Shown: positions 19,426 through 28,520 of the stretch, piece after piece
Layout of the letters: each line of letters opens with the position of its first letter
How positions within the stretch are numbered: the first letter of the stretch is position 1
NCBI RefSeq assembly: GCF_010731295.1
Contig: NZ_AP022579.1
Location: 1 to 64,000 of the forward strand
Direction of reading: 5' to 3'
Source: Mycolicibacterium boenickei
Lineage (GTDB): Bacteria; Actinomycetota; Actinomycetes; Mycobacteriales; Mycobacteriaceae
Length of the DNA stretch: 64,000 nucleotides
Position numbers and translations under genes: made by a program
Notes under the pieces: generated by a model
Databases searched by the model: none
Seen by the model: the letters and a program-made list of their open reading frames with translations, nothing else
Told to the model about the DNA's origin: nothing

Positions 19426-20678
19426 TCAGCGCAGGGCGCTGCCCTTGACCCACTCGGCCCAGGGCACGGACCAGTCGCCGTTGTTGGTGGGTTTGAGCGG
19501 GTCGCCGCCGGTGTTGCGGATCTCGACGATGTCGCCGGGCACCGAGAAGTTGTAGAACCACTCGGCGTTCTCGCCGCTGAGGTTCAGACAGCCGTGGCTG
19601 ACGTTCTCCTTGCCCTGCGCCCAGATGGTCGAGTTCAGCTGGTGCAGGTAGATGCCGTCGATGCTGATCCGGGTGGCCCACGGGATGGTCGTCTTGTAGC
19701 CGAGCCGCGAGTTGACGGGCAGGCCGTAGGTCGACGAGTCCATGATCACCGGGTTGGCCTTGTCCATCACGGTGTAGATGCCGCGCGGGGTCCAGAAGCT
19801 CATCGTGGTGCCGCCGACGGTCTCGGTTCCACCCATGCCCATCGATGTCGGCATGGTGCGCACGAGCTTGCCGTTGTCGTAGACCCTGACCTGTTTGTCG
19901 GTGTCGTCGGCGACCGTGACGTGGGAGGGCCGATGGTGAACGTCACCTTCTCGTCCTGCGCGCCGTAGAGGTCGTCGCCGAGTTTGGCGCCGTAGATGCC
20001 GGCGTCGACGGTGACCTTGGTGCCCGGGGCGTAGTACTTCTCCGGGCGCCAGTGCGCGGTCTGATCGTCGATCCAGTTCCACGACCCGAGGGCCTTGGGC
20101 TCGGTGATCACCTTCATCCGGTTCTCGGCGGTGGCCTTGTCGGTGACCGGCTCGTCGAAGCGCGCGACGACCACCATGCCGACGCCGTAGGTGGCGCCGT
20201 CCTGCAGCGGGGCGTAGTTGGTGCCGTTGAGGTAGACGCGGGCCTGGTAGCCCGGCGTCACGGTGCTGAACGAGACGGTCTTGCGGGTCGGCATGCCGCC
20301 GGGACCGCGAGCGTCCACCTTCAGTGTGTAGGTGCGCCCATAGCCGAGCGTGGTGGTCGGCTTCCAGGTCCTGGCGTCGGGGGTGAGGACGCCGGGGATC
20401 TCCTTGCCGGCGTCGTTGAGCATCGTCACCCGGGCGACGGTGCCGGTGTCGGCGGTGACCATGACCCGGGCGAGCGGATCGACCTCGGCGTCAGGCTTGG
20501 GGGTGATGGTCAGTCGGGCCGGCTCGGTGGGTGAGGGCTGAGGGACGCCTTGTGGCGGCGCGGCCAACGTCTGGCAGTGCTCGGCGCAGTCCGGCAGGGC
20601 CGAGACAACGACACCACCTGACACGGCCAACACAGCGAGTGCGACCGCGAGGTAGGCACGACGAACAGACGTCAACAT
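19426..20678 (-). pseudogene. L,D-transpeptidase (mycobacterial Ig-YkuD type), one frameshift
   Basis: L,D-transpeptidases make 3-3 cross-links in mycobacterial peptidoglycan. ATG 20678 begins a signal peptide (YLAVALAVLAVSGGVVVSALP). Two Ig-like domains follow: LTITPKPDAEVDPLARVMVTA, then the second with VYLNGTNYAPLQDGATYGVGMVV and SWNWIDDQTAHWRPEKYYAPGT. The catalytic YkuD domain (VTVADDTDKQVRVYDNGKLV, FWTPRGIYTV, then SHGCLNLSGENAEWFYNF) carries the active-site cysteine in SHGC. The frame is broken by one indel near 19930, between the second Ig domain and the catalytic domain. Joined, the protein has about 417 residues, as expected for Ldt enzymes. The order and motifs point to an LdtB/Ldt1 or Ldt2-like enzyme; I do not assign a symbol. 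Confidence 0.85.
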
Positions 20679-20861
20679 CACTCCAATGTGGTTCGGCGAG
20701 GGCCATATTGATCGAGGTTCCGATCGTGCGTAAATCGTAGCCGGACCGCTTGGTGTTCGGCGCAACGGCCACCGGATGTGGGCGAGTCGTGATCGGGTCG
20801 TTGTGCGGGCGCCAGGCACGGAACGCGTCTAGCCCAGAGGCTGCGCCGACATGGCCCGATG

Positions 20862-21407
20862 CTAGGCAGCGCCTCCGACACTTGCCTGTAGGTATGCGAT
20901 CGCCGCGTCGGGTTCCTCGGTGACGAACACCAGGTCGTCCAACGGTACGGGCAGGAAGCCGTCCTGCTCCATCCGCCGCAACTGGATCACCAGGCCGTCG
21001 TAGAAGCCTGCGGTGTTCAGCAGCACCACGGGCTTGTCGTGATGCCGGTGTTTGCGCAGTTCCAATATCTCGGTGGCTTCGTCGAGGGTGCCCAGGCCGC
21101 CGGCCATCACCACCAGCGCATCGGAACGCGCCAGCAGTGTCGCCTTGCGTTGGGCGAGGTCCGCGGTGATCACCATCTCGTCGGCCCCATCTCTGGCGTG
21201 CGACCGCAGAAACTCAACCGAGATCCCGACCAGGCGGCCGCCGCTGCTCTGCACCCCGTCGGCCACGACCTTCATCAGTCCCTTGTCCGAACCTCCCCAC
21301 ACCAGCGTGTGGCCGCCATGGCCGAGGAGTTCGGCGAAGGCCCGCGCCGGTTCGGTGTAGCGGTCATCGAGGTCGGCGGCGGAGAGGAAGACGCAGATGT
21401 TCATCAC
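20862..21407 (-). CDS. LOG/TIGR00730-family Rossmann-fold protein
   Basis: A 181-residue single-domain protein of the lysine-decarboxylase-like/LOG family, which includes cytokinin-riboside 5'-monophosphate phosphoribohydrolases. A Rossmann start (ICVFLSAAD) is followed by HTLVWGGSDKGLM, the substrate-loop segment RKATLLARSDALVVM and the family motif. That motif reads AGGLGTLDEATEIL, so the first residue of the usual PGGxGTxxE is alanine. Arginine and the GGxGTxxE catalytic set are otherwise kept. The start could be the first ATG at 21407 or the second at 21404. It probably cleaves nucleoside monophosphates; the substrate is not predictable. Confidence 0.85.
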   Translation of the reverse strand: MMNICVFLSAADLDDRYTEPARAFAELLGHGGHTLVWGGSDKGLMKVVADGVQSSGGRLVGISVEFLRSHARDGADEMVITADLAQRKATLLARSDALVVMAGGLGTLDEATEILELRKHRHHDKPVVLLNTAGFYDGLVIQLRRMEQDGFLPVPLDDLVFVTEEPDAAIAYLQASVGGAA

Positions 21408-21448
21408 GAACGATCATGCCTTCCGGCACCGCACGCCTTCGACTGTTG

Positions 21449-21480
21449 ACCACCTCTGTGGTGGTATCAAACCGGTATCA
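21449..21480. promoter_or_regulatory. inverted and direct repeats upstream of the toxin-antitoxin genes
   Basis: ACCACC(5)GGTGGT at 21449-21465 is a perfect inverted repeat. GGTATCA occurs twice, at 21463-21469 and 21474-21480, an 11-base pitch. The second copy ends eight bases before the antitoxin ATG at 21488. Antitoxins with ribbon-helix-helix or Phd-type N-termini usually repress their own operon through such sites. This is a likely operator, inferred from location and symmetry. Confidence 0.5.
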
Positions 21481-21487
21481 TCGGGTC

Positions 21488-21693
21488 ATGGGTATGACTC
21501 TGCGGACGAGTGACGAACAGACCGAGGCGCTGCGTCGGCAGGCCGCTGCCGAAGGGCGGTCAATGCAGGCTGTCGCGCTGTCCGCTATCGATGAGTACAT
21601 CGCCCGTCGAGCGCACAAGTCCAAGGTTCAGTCGGCGCTGCAACGCGTCGTCGCCGAGGAAGCCGGGTTCTGGAGCGCCTCAAGGACGCATGA
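21488..21693 (+). pseudogene. antitoxin of a Phd/Doc-type pair, one frameshift
   Basis: From ATG 21488 the protein begins MGMTLRTSDEQTEALRRQA and continues EGRSMQAVALSAIDEYIAR, a short ribbon-helix-helix-like DNA-binding domain. A helical, charged tail (KVQSALQRVVAEEAG) follows, for binding the toxin. Near 21668 one base is missing in a G run; with it restored the end reads VLERLKDA with a stop at 21691-21693, overlapping the toxin start by four bases (ATGA). Without it the frame runs on into the toxin, which would be a false fusion. The about 68-residue size fits Phd/CopG-like antitoxins of the Doc toxin. Confidence 0.7.
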
Positions 21694-22072
21694 TCGAATA
21701 CCTGGATCTCGACGACCTCCTCGGATTGCCCGTCACGCAGTAGGAGAAGACGTCAAGGTCGGGGACTACGGGCTGCTCGAATCGGCGCTCGCCCGGCCGC
21801 GCGCATCAGTCTTCGGTGAAGACGCCTACCCCGAGCTGCACCTCAAGGCCGCCGCACTGTTGCATTCGCTGGCCCGCAACTACGCACTGGTCGATGGCAA
21901 CAAGCGGCTGGCATGGACAGCCTGCCTGACATTCCTCGGCCTCAACGGCCAATGGATCACGGCACCTGAGGACGATCGCTTCGACTTCGTGATCCGAGTC
22001 GCCACGGGCGCAGAGGCTGACCTGGACGAGATCGCCGCGCAGCTTCGCGCATGGAGCGGCTCGTCCGAATAG
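21690..22072 (+). pseudogene. Doc/Fic-type toxin, one frameshift
   Basis: The ATG at 21690 gives MIEYLDLDDLLGL. A missing G near 21726 breaks the frame after 14 residues; restored, it continues ARHAVGEDVKVGDYGLLESALARPRASVFG. The C-terminal part holds the Fic-fold signature NYALVDGNKRLAWTACLTFL. This is the Doc-type motif HxFxDGNKR with some changes: LVDGNKR keeps the D, G, N, K and R, and the usual histidine position is N (RNYALVDGNKR). Doc toxins phosphorylate and inactivate elongation factor Tu. Translation is coupled to the antitoxin. The Fic histidine appears to be replaced; whether that is real is a point to check. Confidence 0.75.
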
Positions 22073-22132
22073 CGGGCACCGCGAGCTCAATTACTGGTTT
22101 GCGCCTCAACCGCCATACCATCGCTTATCGAC

Positions 22133-23755
22133 ATGACCGACAACGCCCTCGCCTCGCCTGCCACCACCTCCGCCCAAGCTGCCAAGATCGCAGCCGAGGC
22201 GGCCCGTCGCCGCACCTTCGCCGTCATCAGCCACCCCGACGCCGGTAAGTCGACGCTGACCGAGGCGCTCGCGCTGCACGCCCGGGTGATCACCGAGGCC
22301 GGCGCGATCCACGGCAAGGCGGGCCGGCGCTCGACCGTGTCGGACTGGATGGAGATGGAGAAGGCCCGCGGCATCTCGATCACCTCGACCGCGCTGCAGT
22401 TCCCCTACCGCGACTGCGTCATCAACCTGCTCGACACCCCCGGCCACGCCGACTTCTCCGAGGACACCTACCGGGTGCTGACCGCGGTGGACTGCGCGGT
22501 CATGCTGATCGACGCCGCGAAAGGTCTTGAGCCGCAGACCCTCAAGCTGTTCCAGGTGTGTAAGCACCGGGGAATCCCGATCATCACGGTGATCAACAAG
22601 TGGGACCGCCCGGGCCGGCATGCGCTGGAGTTGATGGACGAGATCCACGAGCGGATCGGGCTGCGCACCACGCCCCTGACCTGGCCGGTGGGTATCGCCG
22701 GGGATTTCAAGGGCGTGATGGACCGTCGCGCCGAGAAGTTCATCCGGTTCACCCGCACCGCGGGCGGCGCCACCGCGGCCCCCGAGGAACACATCGCCGC
22801 CGCTGACGCGCACGCCGCGGCCGGGGACGACTGGGATACCGCCGTGGAGGAGTCCGAGCTGCTGAGCGCCGACGGGTCCGACTACGACCGGGAGACGTTC
22901 CTGTCCGGTGAGTCCTCGCCGGTGCTGTTCACCTCGGCCGCGCTGAACTTCGGCGTCAACCAGCTGCTCGACGTCCTGGTCGAGCTGGCCCCGGCGCCCA
23001 GCGGATCGCTCGATGTCGACGGTGTGCGGCGGGCGGTCGACTCCCCGTTCAGCGCGTTCGTGTTCAAGGTGCAGGCCGGCATGGACTCGTCGCACCGCGA
23101 CCGCATCGCGTACGCCCGGGTGGTCTCGGGCACGTTCGAGCGCGGCGACGTGCTCACCCACGCCGCCACCGGCAAGCCGTTCGTCACCAAGTACGCGCAG
23201 TCGGTGTTCGGTCAGCAGCGCTCGACGCTCGACGACGCCTGGCCCGGCGACGTGATCGGGTTGGCCAACGCCGCGGCCCTGCGCCCCGGTGACACGCTGT
23301 ACCGCGACATCCCCGTGGTGTACCCGCCGATCCCGAGCTTCTCCCCCGAGCACTTCGCGGTGGCCCGCGGCACCGACCCCAGCAAGCACAAGCAGTTCCG
23401 CAAGGGGATCGAGCAGCTGGAGCAGGAAGGCGTCGTGCAGGTGCTGCGCTCGGACAAGCGCGGCGACCAGGCGCCGGTGTTCGCCGCCGTCGGGCCGATG
23501 CAGTTCGAGGTGGCCGCCCACCGGATGGCCACCGAACTCAGCGCGCCGATCGCCCTGGAGTCCCTGCCCTATCAGGTCGCGCGCGTCGTTCGCCCCGAGG
23601 ACGCCGAGTACGTGAATCGTCAGGTCTCGGCCGAAGTGCTGACCCGCAGCGACGGCGTGATGCTGGTGCTGTTCTCCACCCCTTGGCGGCTGGAGGGTTT
23701 CCAGCGCGACAACCCCGACATCAAGCTCGGGTCGTTGGTGGCAGCCGAAGGCTGA
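22133..23755 (+). CDS. prfC: peptide chain release factor 3 (RF3)
   Basis: A 540-residue translational GTPase that removes RF1/RF2 from the ribosome after peptide release. The GTPase motifs are in order: G1 SHPDAGKST at residues 33-41, G2 KARGISITSTALQF, G3 DTPGHADFSEDTYR and G4 NKWDRPGR. G3 with HADFSEDTYR is the RF3 form rather than that of EF-G. Domain II follows (CPVL is replaced here by SPFSAFVFKVQAGMD), then a C-terminal RF3 domain (GPMQFEVAAHRMATELSAP). Length and motif order are normal. This is the first long intact gene to the right of the indel-rich region. Confidence 0.96.
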   Translation: MTDNALASPATTSAQAAKIAAEAARRRTFAVISHPDAGKSTLTEALALHARVITEAGAIHGKAGRRSTVSDWMEMEKARGISITSTALQFPYRDCVINLLDTPGHADFSEDTYRVLTAVDCAVMLIDAAKGLEPQTLKLFQVCKHRGIPIITVINKWDRPGRHALELMDEIHERIGLRTTPLTWPVGIAGDFKGVMDRRAEKFIRFTRTAGGATAAPEEHIAAADAHAAAGDDWDTAVEESELLSADGSDYDRETFLSGESSPVLFTSAALNFGVNQLLDVLVELAPAPSGSLDVDGVRRAVDSPFSAFVFKVQAGMDSSHRDRIAYARVVSGTFERGDVLTHAATGKPFVTKYAQSVFGQQRSTLDDAWPGDVIGLANAAALRPGDTLYRDIPVVYPPIPSFSPEHFAVARGTDPSKHKQFRKGIEQLEQEGVVQVLRSDKRGDQAPVFAAVGPMQFEVAAHRMATELSAPIALESLPYQVARVVRPEDAEYVNRQVSAEVLTRSDGVMLVLFSTPWRLEGFQRDNPDIKLGSLVAAEG

Positions 23756-23757
23756 CG

Positions 23758-24126
23758 ATGACCACCCCGGAACCCCCTGCCGCCGAGCGCAATTACGGCA
23801 AGCACTGGGTGTGGTTCGCCGGGTTGCTCAGCGTCATGGGTGTTTTGGGGTTCCTGGCGGCCGTCGTGTTGATGCTGCCGCTGGCCATGGCGACCGACCC
23901 CTGTCACGAAGGCGTCACCGACAAGGTGTGCCAACTGTCCGCGAAGGGCCAGAACGTCCTCGTGTGGATTCCGTGGATGTGCCTGGTGGCCGGCACCGTC
24001 CTGGCCGTCGTGGGCGCCGCGGTGGCCGAATGGCGCAAATGGACACCGCTGATCGGGATCCCCGTCGGAATGCTCGGGTATTTCGCGATGATCCCGATCG
24101 GCTACTGGCTGGCGTTCGCCGTCTGA
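23758..24126 (+). CDS. small membrane protein of unknown function
   Basis: A 122-residue protein two bases after the prfC stop. Three or four hydrophobic segments are visible: WVWFAGLLSVMGVLGFLAAVVLML, VLVWIPWMCLVAGTVLAVVGAAV and PLIGIPVGMLGYFAMIPIGYW. Two cysteines lie in the loop between the first two (DPCHEGVTDKVCQLS), which would face outside and could form a disulfide. No family recognised. It is probably co-transcribed with prfC and ends one base before the convergent lectin gene. Confidence 0.7.
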   Translation: MTTPEPPAAERNYGKHWVWFAGLLSVMGVLGFLAAVVLMLPLAMATDPCHEGVTDKVCQLSAKGQNVLVWIPWMCLVAGTVLAVVGAAVAEWRKWTPLIGIPVGMLGYFAMIPIGYWLAFAV

Positions 24127-24127
24127 G

Positions 24128-24661
24128 TCACCCGCCCTGGAAGACGAGCCGCCAGGTCCGCGACGGGTGGTCATCGCAATCGAATTGCACGGCCTCGACG
24201 TTGTTTTCGTGGCTTACCCCGCCGGCGATCGTCACGCACTTCTGGGTTTGGACGTTGCGGATCTGAGTGGTCCCGTCGCCCTGGTCGTCCAGCACCCAGG
24301 TGCGCGACGGGTGATCGTCACAGGTGAACTGCAGTGCGGGAACGTTGTTCTCCCGGCTCACCCCGCCGGCGATGGTCAGGCACTTGTTGGTTTGCACGTT
24401 TCTGATCTGCACGGTGCCGTTGCCCATGTCGTCCAGGAACCACTGGCGCGACGGGTGGGAGTCGCACGTGAACTGCAGCGCGTGAACGTTGTTGTCGGTG
24501 CTCTCCCCACCGGCGATCGTCAGACACAGACCGGTTTGGGTGTTGACGAGCTTGGCTTTCGGCGACGCGGCCTGCGCCGGCGGCGCGAACATCACGCCGA
24601 CCGCACACACGCCCGTCAGCACCGCGCCGGCGAATGCCCGCCGGCCAGATGAAGTTTCCAT
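24128..24661 (-). CDS. secreted ricin-type beta-trefoil lectin
   Basis: A 177-residue exported protein. A signal peptide (MVFAPP... region: FAGAVLTGVCAVGVMFAPPAQAA) is followed by three repeats of about 46 residues. Each has CLTIAGG or CVTIAGG, NNV, ALQFTCD or AVQFDCD, HPSR, W, and QIRNVQT. Three such repeats make one ricin B-type beta-trefoil (QxW-type) domain. Each repeat carries two cysteines, which could pair within it. ATG 24661 is chosen over a further upstream frame because it starts the signal peptide and is preceded by GGGGG. It lacks any catalytic domain, so it is a stand-alone carbohydrate-binding secreted protein. Confidence 0.85.
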   Translation of the reverse strand: METSSGRRAFAGAVLTGVCAVGVMFAPPAQAASPKAKLVNTQTGLCLTIAGGESTDNNVHALQFTCDSHPSRQWFLDDMGNGTVQIRNVQTNKCLTIAGGVSRENNVPALQFTCDDHPSRTWVLDDQGDGTTQIRNVQTQKCVTIAGGVSHENNVEAVQFDCDDHPSRTWRLVFQGG

Positions 24662-24806
24662 GGCAGTACCCCCTGTTGACTCGTTGTCGGACGCGTTCGG
24701 CTGCACACCTACGGTGTGTGAATCCGTCCGCGCCCATTCAGATTGACGAGCACAACCGTGCGGGCACACGAGTAACCGACTACCTCAATCGCGGGCAGGC
24801 AACGGG

Positions 24807-25895
24807 TCAGCCCCACCAGAACGAGGCAGCGATGATGCAGTACAACGCGATCAGCGCCGCGCCTTCCAACCAGGTGGATTCCCCGTCGAAGGCGATGATC
24901 GCGGCCAGGATGACGGCGACCAGCAGCGCGACGATCAGCATCGGCCCGAACACCAGGGTCAGCGACGCGAGCCCGAAGATCTGACTCACCAGCACCAGCA
25001 CCGGCGCCAGCACCAGGGCGATCTGGATCGGGCTGTTCAGGATGATCGAGAAGGCGTACTCCGACTGGTTTTTGGCGGCCAGCTGCACACCGACGACGTT
25101 CTCCACCGCGTTGCCAGCGATCGCCACGATCACCAAGCCGGCGAACGCCTGCGAAATGTGCAGCGAATCCATCGCCGGTTCCAGCGCGGCGACAAACCAG
25201 TCGGAGACGAACGCCGCCGCCCCGCCTGCGATGGCCAGCATGCCGATCGCCAATCCGACCGGCCACCGCTGCGGCTCCTTATCCGGTTGCGGCGCAGGCT
25301 CACTGGTCTTGTCCTTGTCCCGGCTCAGCGAGTACGGCAGTGACAACCCGAACAGCACCAGCAGGACGACCGACACGATCATCGAGAACGACACTTCGTG
25401 TTCGGAGGCGGGGGCGTGCACCTCGTGGGCGATCGACGGAATCGCCATGGCGGTCACCGACAGCACCATGAGCACGAGGATGGTCCGCACCTGCGCCGAG
25501 CCGAGCTTCTGCGGGCCGTGTTTCAGTCCGCCCACGAGGAACGCCAGGCCCAGCACCAACAGCAGGTTGGCCAGGATGGAGCCGATCAACGCCGCGCGCA
25601 CCACGTCGACCAACCCGGCCTTGAGCGCGAAGATGCAGATGAACAGCTCCGGCAGATTGCCGAGTGCCGACTGCAGCACTCCGGTTGCGCCGGGACCGAA
25701 CCGGTCTCCGAGCTGGTCGACGGCCAGGCCGACCAGGGACGCCAACACGGTGACTGCCAGCGCACTGACGACGAAGCCGACCAAATGTGGCCAGCCGCCG
25801 TAGTGAGACAACCCGGCCACGACGCAAATGGCCAGGCCACCGAAGATCAGCAGCTTGTCGGAGCGGATGAACGCCGTCCTCATGGGCGCCATCAT
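24807..25895 (-). CDS. Ca2+/H+ antiporter, CaCA family (ChaA/CAX-type)
   Basis: A membrane exchanger of about 360 residues with around 11 hydrophobic segments. The two inverted alpha-repeats of the Ca2+:cation antiporter superfamily are visible. Alpha-1 is LQSALGNLPELFICIFALKAG followed by GSILANLLLVLGLAF, and alpha-2 is IAGNAVENVVGVQLAAKN followed by NSPIQIALVLAPV. Both carry the GN..E acid that binds the ion. A charged cytoplasmic loop (SRDKDKTSEPAPQPDKEPQR) separates the halves. The start is one of the ATGs at 25895, 25892 or 25883, because the longer frame begins with a non-homologous stretch. The exchanger exports Ca2+ against a proton gradient. Confidence 0.9.
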   Translation of the reverse strand: MMAPMRTAFIRSDKLLIFGGLAICVVAGLSHYGGWPHLVGFVVSALAVTVLASLVGLAVDQLGDRFGPGATGVLQSALGNLPELFICIFALKAGLVDVVRAALIGSILANLLLVLGLAFLVGGLKHGPQKLGSAQVRTILVLMVLSVTAMAIPSIAHEVHAPASEHEVSFSMIVSVVLLVLFGLSLPYSLSRDKDKTSEPAPQPDKEPQRWPVGLAIGMLAIAGGAAAFVSDWFVAALEPAMDSLHISQAFAGLVIVAIAGNAVENVVGVQLAAKNQSEYAFSIILNSPIQIALVLAPVLVLVSQIFGLASLTLVFGPMLIVALLVAVILAAIIAFDGESTWLEGAALIALYCIIAASFWWG

Positions 25896-26093
25896 GACAC
25901 GTGGACCTACAGGTTGAGGTTGAAACTCAGATCGACGCCTTTGGGGGGAATCGATCGCGGAGGTGCTATCCCCCTCCAGCCACTGTGACGAGAGTGCAAC
26001 CTTTCCAGACGATTTCGACATTTCGCCGGGATATGCTGCACTCTCGACACAGCCCCACACCACCCTGCACCATTAGCCCCGCGAGTCGGGGCG

Positions 26094-28403
26094 CTACCCC
26101 TTGAGGGCCTCGGCAGCCGGTCCGAGGTCGAGGAACACCGTTTCGCCGTTGGCGTCGTCGAGCCCGTCGTTGTCGGTGACCACATACAGGTTCTGGTTTC
26201 CGGCGATCGCGACGCCTTCGACCTTCTCCTGCACATAGCCGTTGGTGGCCTGCAGATCCGGCACCAGGTTGCGGGCCAACCTCTTCGGCAGGACTTGCGG
26301 TGTGGCGTCGGATTGTCCGGCGCCCTCGGGGATCGCGACCCGGTACAGCGCTTTCAGACGCGCGTCCGGTCCGTTGAGCTTGTCGCGTTCGAGGATCAGC
26401 AATTCACCGTTGTGGACGGAGATTTCGGAGATGCCGATCCAGTCGTCCTTGGTGCTCGTGGAGTCGAGCTGGTAGCCGAACCATTCCCACGTGTCGCCGT
26501 CGGGTGTGTAGCGCCCGATGCGGACGACGCCCTTCGGGTCGGATTTGAGCTCGCGCTGCAGGGCAACCCAGACGGAATTCTGGTCAACGGCAACGCCTTC
26601 AAGACCGTTGCTGCCGAGCTGTGCCGCAATGTCTTTGGGCAGCGGGACGCGCTTCTCGATCCTGCCGTCGGCGGCGACATAGACAATCTGGTTACCGGCG
26701 CCGTCTTCGCCCTCCACCGCCAGCACGAATCCACCCTCAGGCCGGGCCGAGACGCCCTCGGTGTCGAGGGTGACGGGCTTGCCGTCTTCGGTGACGGGCA
26801 GTGCAGTGTCGATCAGGGCCGGCTTCTGCGCCACGTCGATGCCGAGGATGCGGGCCGGGCCGTAGGCGATGTCGGTGGCGGTGTACAGCCGGTTGCCGTC
26901 GCGCGGGTCTGCCGACAGCGCGCCGAGCGCTCCCCAGCCGATCGGTGCGCCGTCGACATCGCCGGAGACGATGGACGGGAAGTCCGGTTTGCCTGCGGTG
27001 GCGAAGGATTCGCCGTAGCCGTAGAGGTTGACCGAGGCTCTCACCTTGGCCTCGGCATCGTCGGCTTCCGAGGAGATCGCCAGCAGGTTGCGCGACGGGA
27101 TCGGCAGAACCCCTTCGGGACCGGGCGTGGTCGGCAGGATCTGCCGGAACCTCGGGGCGGCCGGTTCACTGACGTCGTAGACCGCGACGAAGTTGCTGCG
27201 CTCCGAGGCGATCAGCGCGACGGGCCGACCGCCGATCGTGGTGATGGCCAGGCCTTCCGGCTCAGGGCCTTTCGCCTCGGCCCGGCCTTCGATGTGCAGC
27301 CCGGTGCGCACCGCGAACTGTTCGAAGGAGTTGCCGGCGTCCCACACGACCTTGCCGGTGTCGGCGTTGAAGATCGTCCAGCCGCGGGTGCCGCCCTTCC
27401 AGTCGCCTTCGTTGGCGGTGGCGAAGTAGTCGTCACCGATCCAGCCGATGGCGTCGGGTTCGCGCGGGGTGTCCTTGATCGAGCCGGTCTGGTCGATCGC
27501 GGCATCTTCCTTGGTGTCGATGCCTGTCACGGATTGGCTTCCCGCGCTGAAGATCTTGGTGACCGTGCCGGTGCGGCCGTCGATGACGGCGATGCCGTTG
27601 TTCTCCTGCAGGGTCACGGCGACCTGGCCGCGGGAGTTGATGCTGACGTATTCGGGTTCGAGGTCTTCGGGGGTGTCCAGGCCGGCTTGTCGCGCGTCGT
27701 CGACATCGAAGTCCACCTTGCGGGGTGTCCAGGTGTCCGGTGCGCCCTTGAGGTCGATCAGTTGCACGAATCCGGTTGGCGGCTGCGGGAGATCGCCTTC
27801 CTCCTTGCCGGGCGGGGCGAATTCCTCGTTGCGCTGGTTCTCCATGGCGATCGCGGCGAAGGAGCCGTCGGGGCTGATGGCGATCGAGTCGGGCTGACCG
27901 CCCAGGTCGATGCTGTGCACCCGGGTGCGGTCACTGATCCGGACGATGTCGACGCGTCCGGACGGGTGCGCGAAGTCGCCGCCGGTGGTGTCGACGACGA
28001 CGAGGACGTGGTCGTTCACCGCCGCCACCGATGTCGGCTGGTCGTCCTTGTGGCCCAGCTCAGTGAGGGAAAGTGTGCCTTTGCCAATGGGTTTGGCGGG
28101 GTCGGTGATGTCGAGGAAGCCGATGCGCTTGGCGGCGGCGTCGGTGTAGATGACTGTGTTGCCGTCGGGGGTGACCGTGGAGATCTCGGCGACGGTCTCC
28201 TTGTCGACCGGGTCCTGTGCCGGTTTGTTGAGGTACACCGGGTAGGTGGCGGTGCGGTGGTAGCGGTCTTGGGCTGGAAGATTCCAGTCGATCGGTGAGG
28301 TCGCCTTCGGGGTGCTCTGTTCTGACTGCTTGTCCTCGGTGGAGCATCCCGCCAGGATCAGCGCTGCCACGGTGGTCACCGCTGCGGCCCGTGCCGTTCT
28401 CAT
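26094..28403 (-). CDS. phytase-like/esterase-like beta-propeller lipoprotein
   Basis: A 769-residue exported lipoprotein. Signal MRTARAAAVTTVAALILAGC has the lipobox LAGC at residues 17-20. The rest is a long beta-propeller-like repeat region with motifs such as DGNTVIYTDAAAKRIGFLDI, GGQPDSIAISPDGSFAAIAMEN and GPEPEGLAITTIGGRPVALIAS. The C-terminal half has DTEGVSARPEGGFVLAVEGEDGAGNQIVYV and VEGVAIAGNQNLYVVTDNDG, the motifs of the esterase-like/phytase-like domain (PF13449 type). Catalytic activity is not demonstrated by sequence. It stands alone and its upstream gap holds no clear partner. Confidence 0.85.
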   Translation of the reverse strand: MRTARAAAVTTVAALILAGCSTEDKQSEQSTPKATSPIDWNLPAQDRYHRTATYPVYLNKPAQDPVDKETVAEISTVTPDGNTVIYTDAAAKRIGFLDITDPAKPIGKGTLSLTELGHKDDQPTSVAAVNDHVLVVVDTTGGDFAHPSGRVDIVRISDRTRVHSIDLGGQPDSIAISPDGSFAAIAMENQRNEEFAPPGKEEGDLPQPPTGFVQLIDLKGAPDTWTPRKVDFDVDDARQAGLDTPEDLEPEYVSINSRGQVAVTLQENNGIAVIDGRTGTVTKIFSAGSQSVTGIDTKEDAAIDQTGSIKDTPREPDAIGWIGDDYFATANEGDWKGGTRGWTIFNADTGKVVWDAGNSFEQFAVRTGLHIEGRAEAKGPEPEGLAITTIGGRPVALIASERSNFVAVYDVSEPAAPRFRQILPTTPGPEGVLPIPSRNLLAISSEADDAEAKVRASVNLYGYGESFATAGKPDFPSIVSGDVDGAPIGWGALGALSADPRDGNRLYTATDIAYGPARILGIDVAQKPALIDTALPVTEDGKPVTLDTEGVSARPEGGFVLAVEGEDGAGNQIVYVAADGRIEKRVPLPKDIAAQLGSNGLEGVAVDQNSVWVALQRELKSDPKGVVRIGRYTPDGDTWEWFGYQLDSTSTKDDWIGISEISVHNGELLILERDKLNGPDARLKALYRVAIPEGAGQSDATPQVLPKRLARNLVPDLQATNGYVQEKVEGVAIAGNQNLYVVTDNDGLDDANGETVFLDLGPAAEALKG

Positions 28404-28520
28404 CCGTCACCCTCTTCAGTTCTGCCGACGTCGAACGCACGAGCTTGCCTCGTACAGGTGACTGACAGGGAGTTCGCAGGTGAACGAACGGCAACGAGCT
28501 TTCCAGCCGCTTAGGGCGGC

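Noticed and set aside
21416..22072. A single 218-residue fusion of antitoxin and toxin
   Set aside because: Two missing G bases create the fusion; restoring them gives the usual overlapping ATGA pair.
22106..23521. 471-residue minus-strand frame
   Set aside because: Fully antisense to prfC, which is certain; composition is of shadow type.
26295..28298. 667-residue plus-strand frame
   Set aside because: Antisense to the phytase-like lipoprotein, whose signal peptide and motifs are clear.
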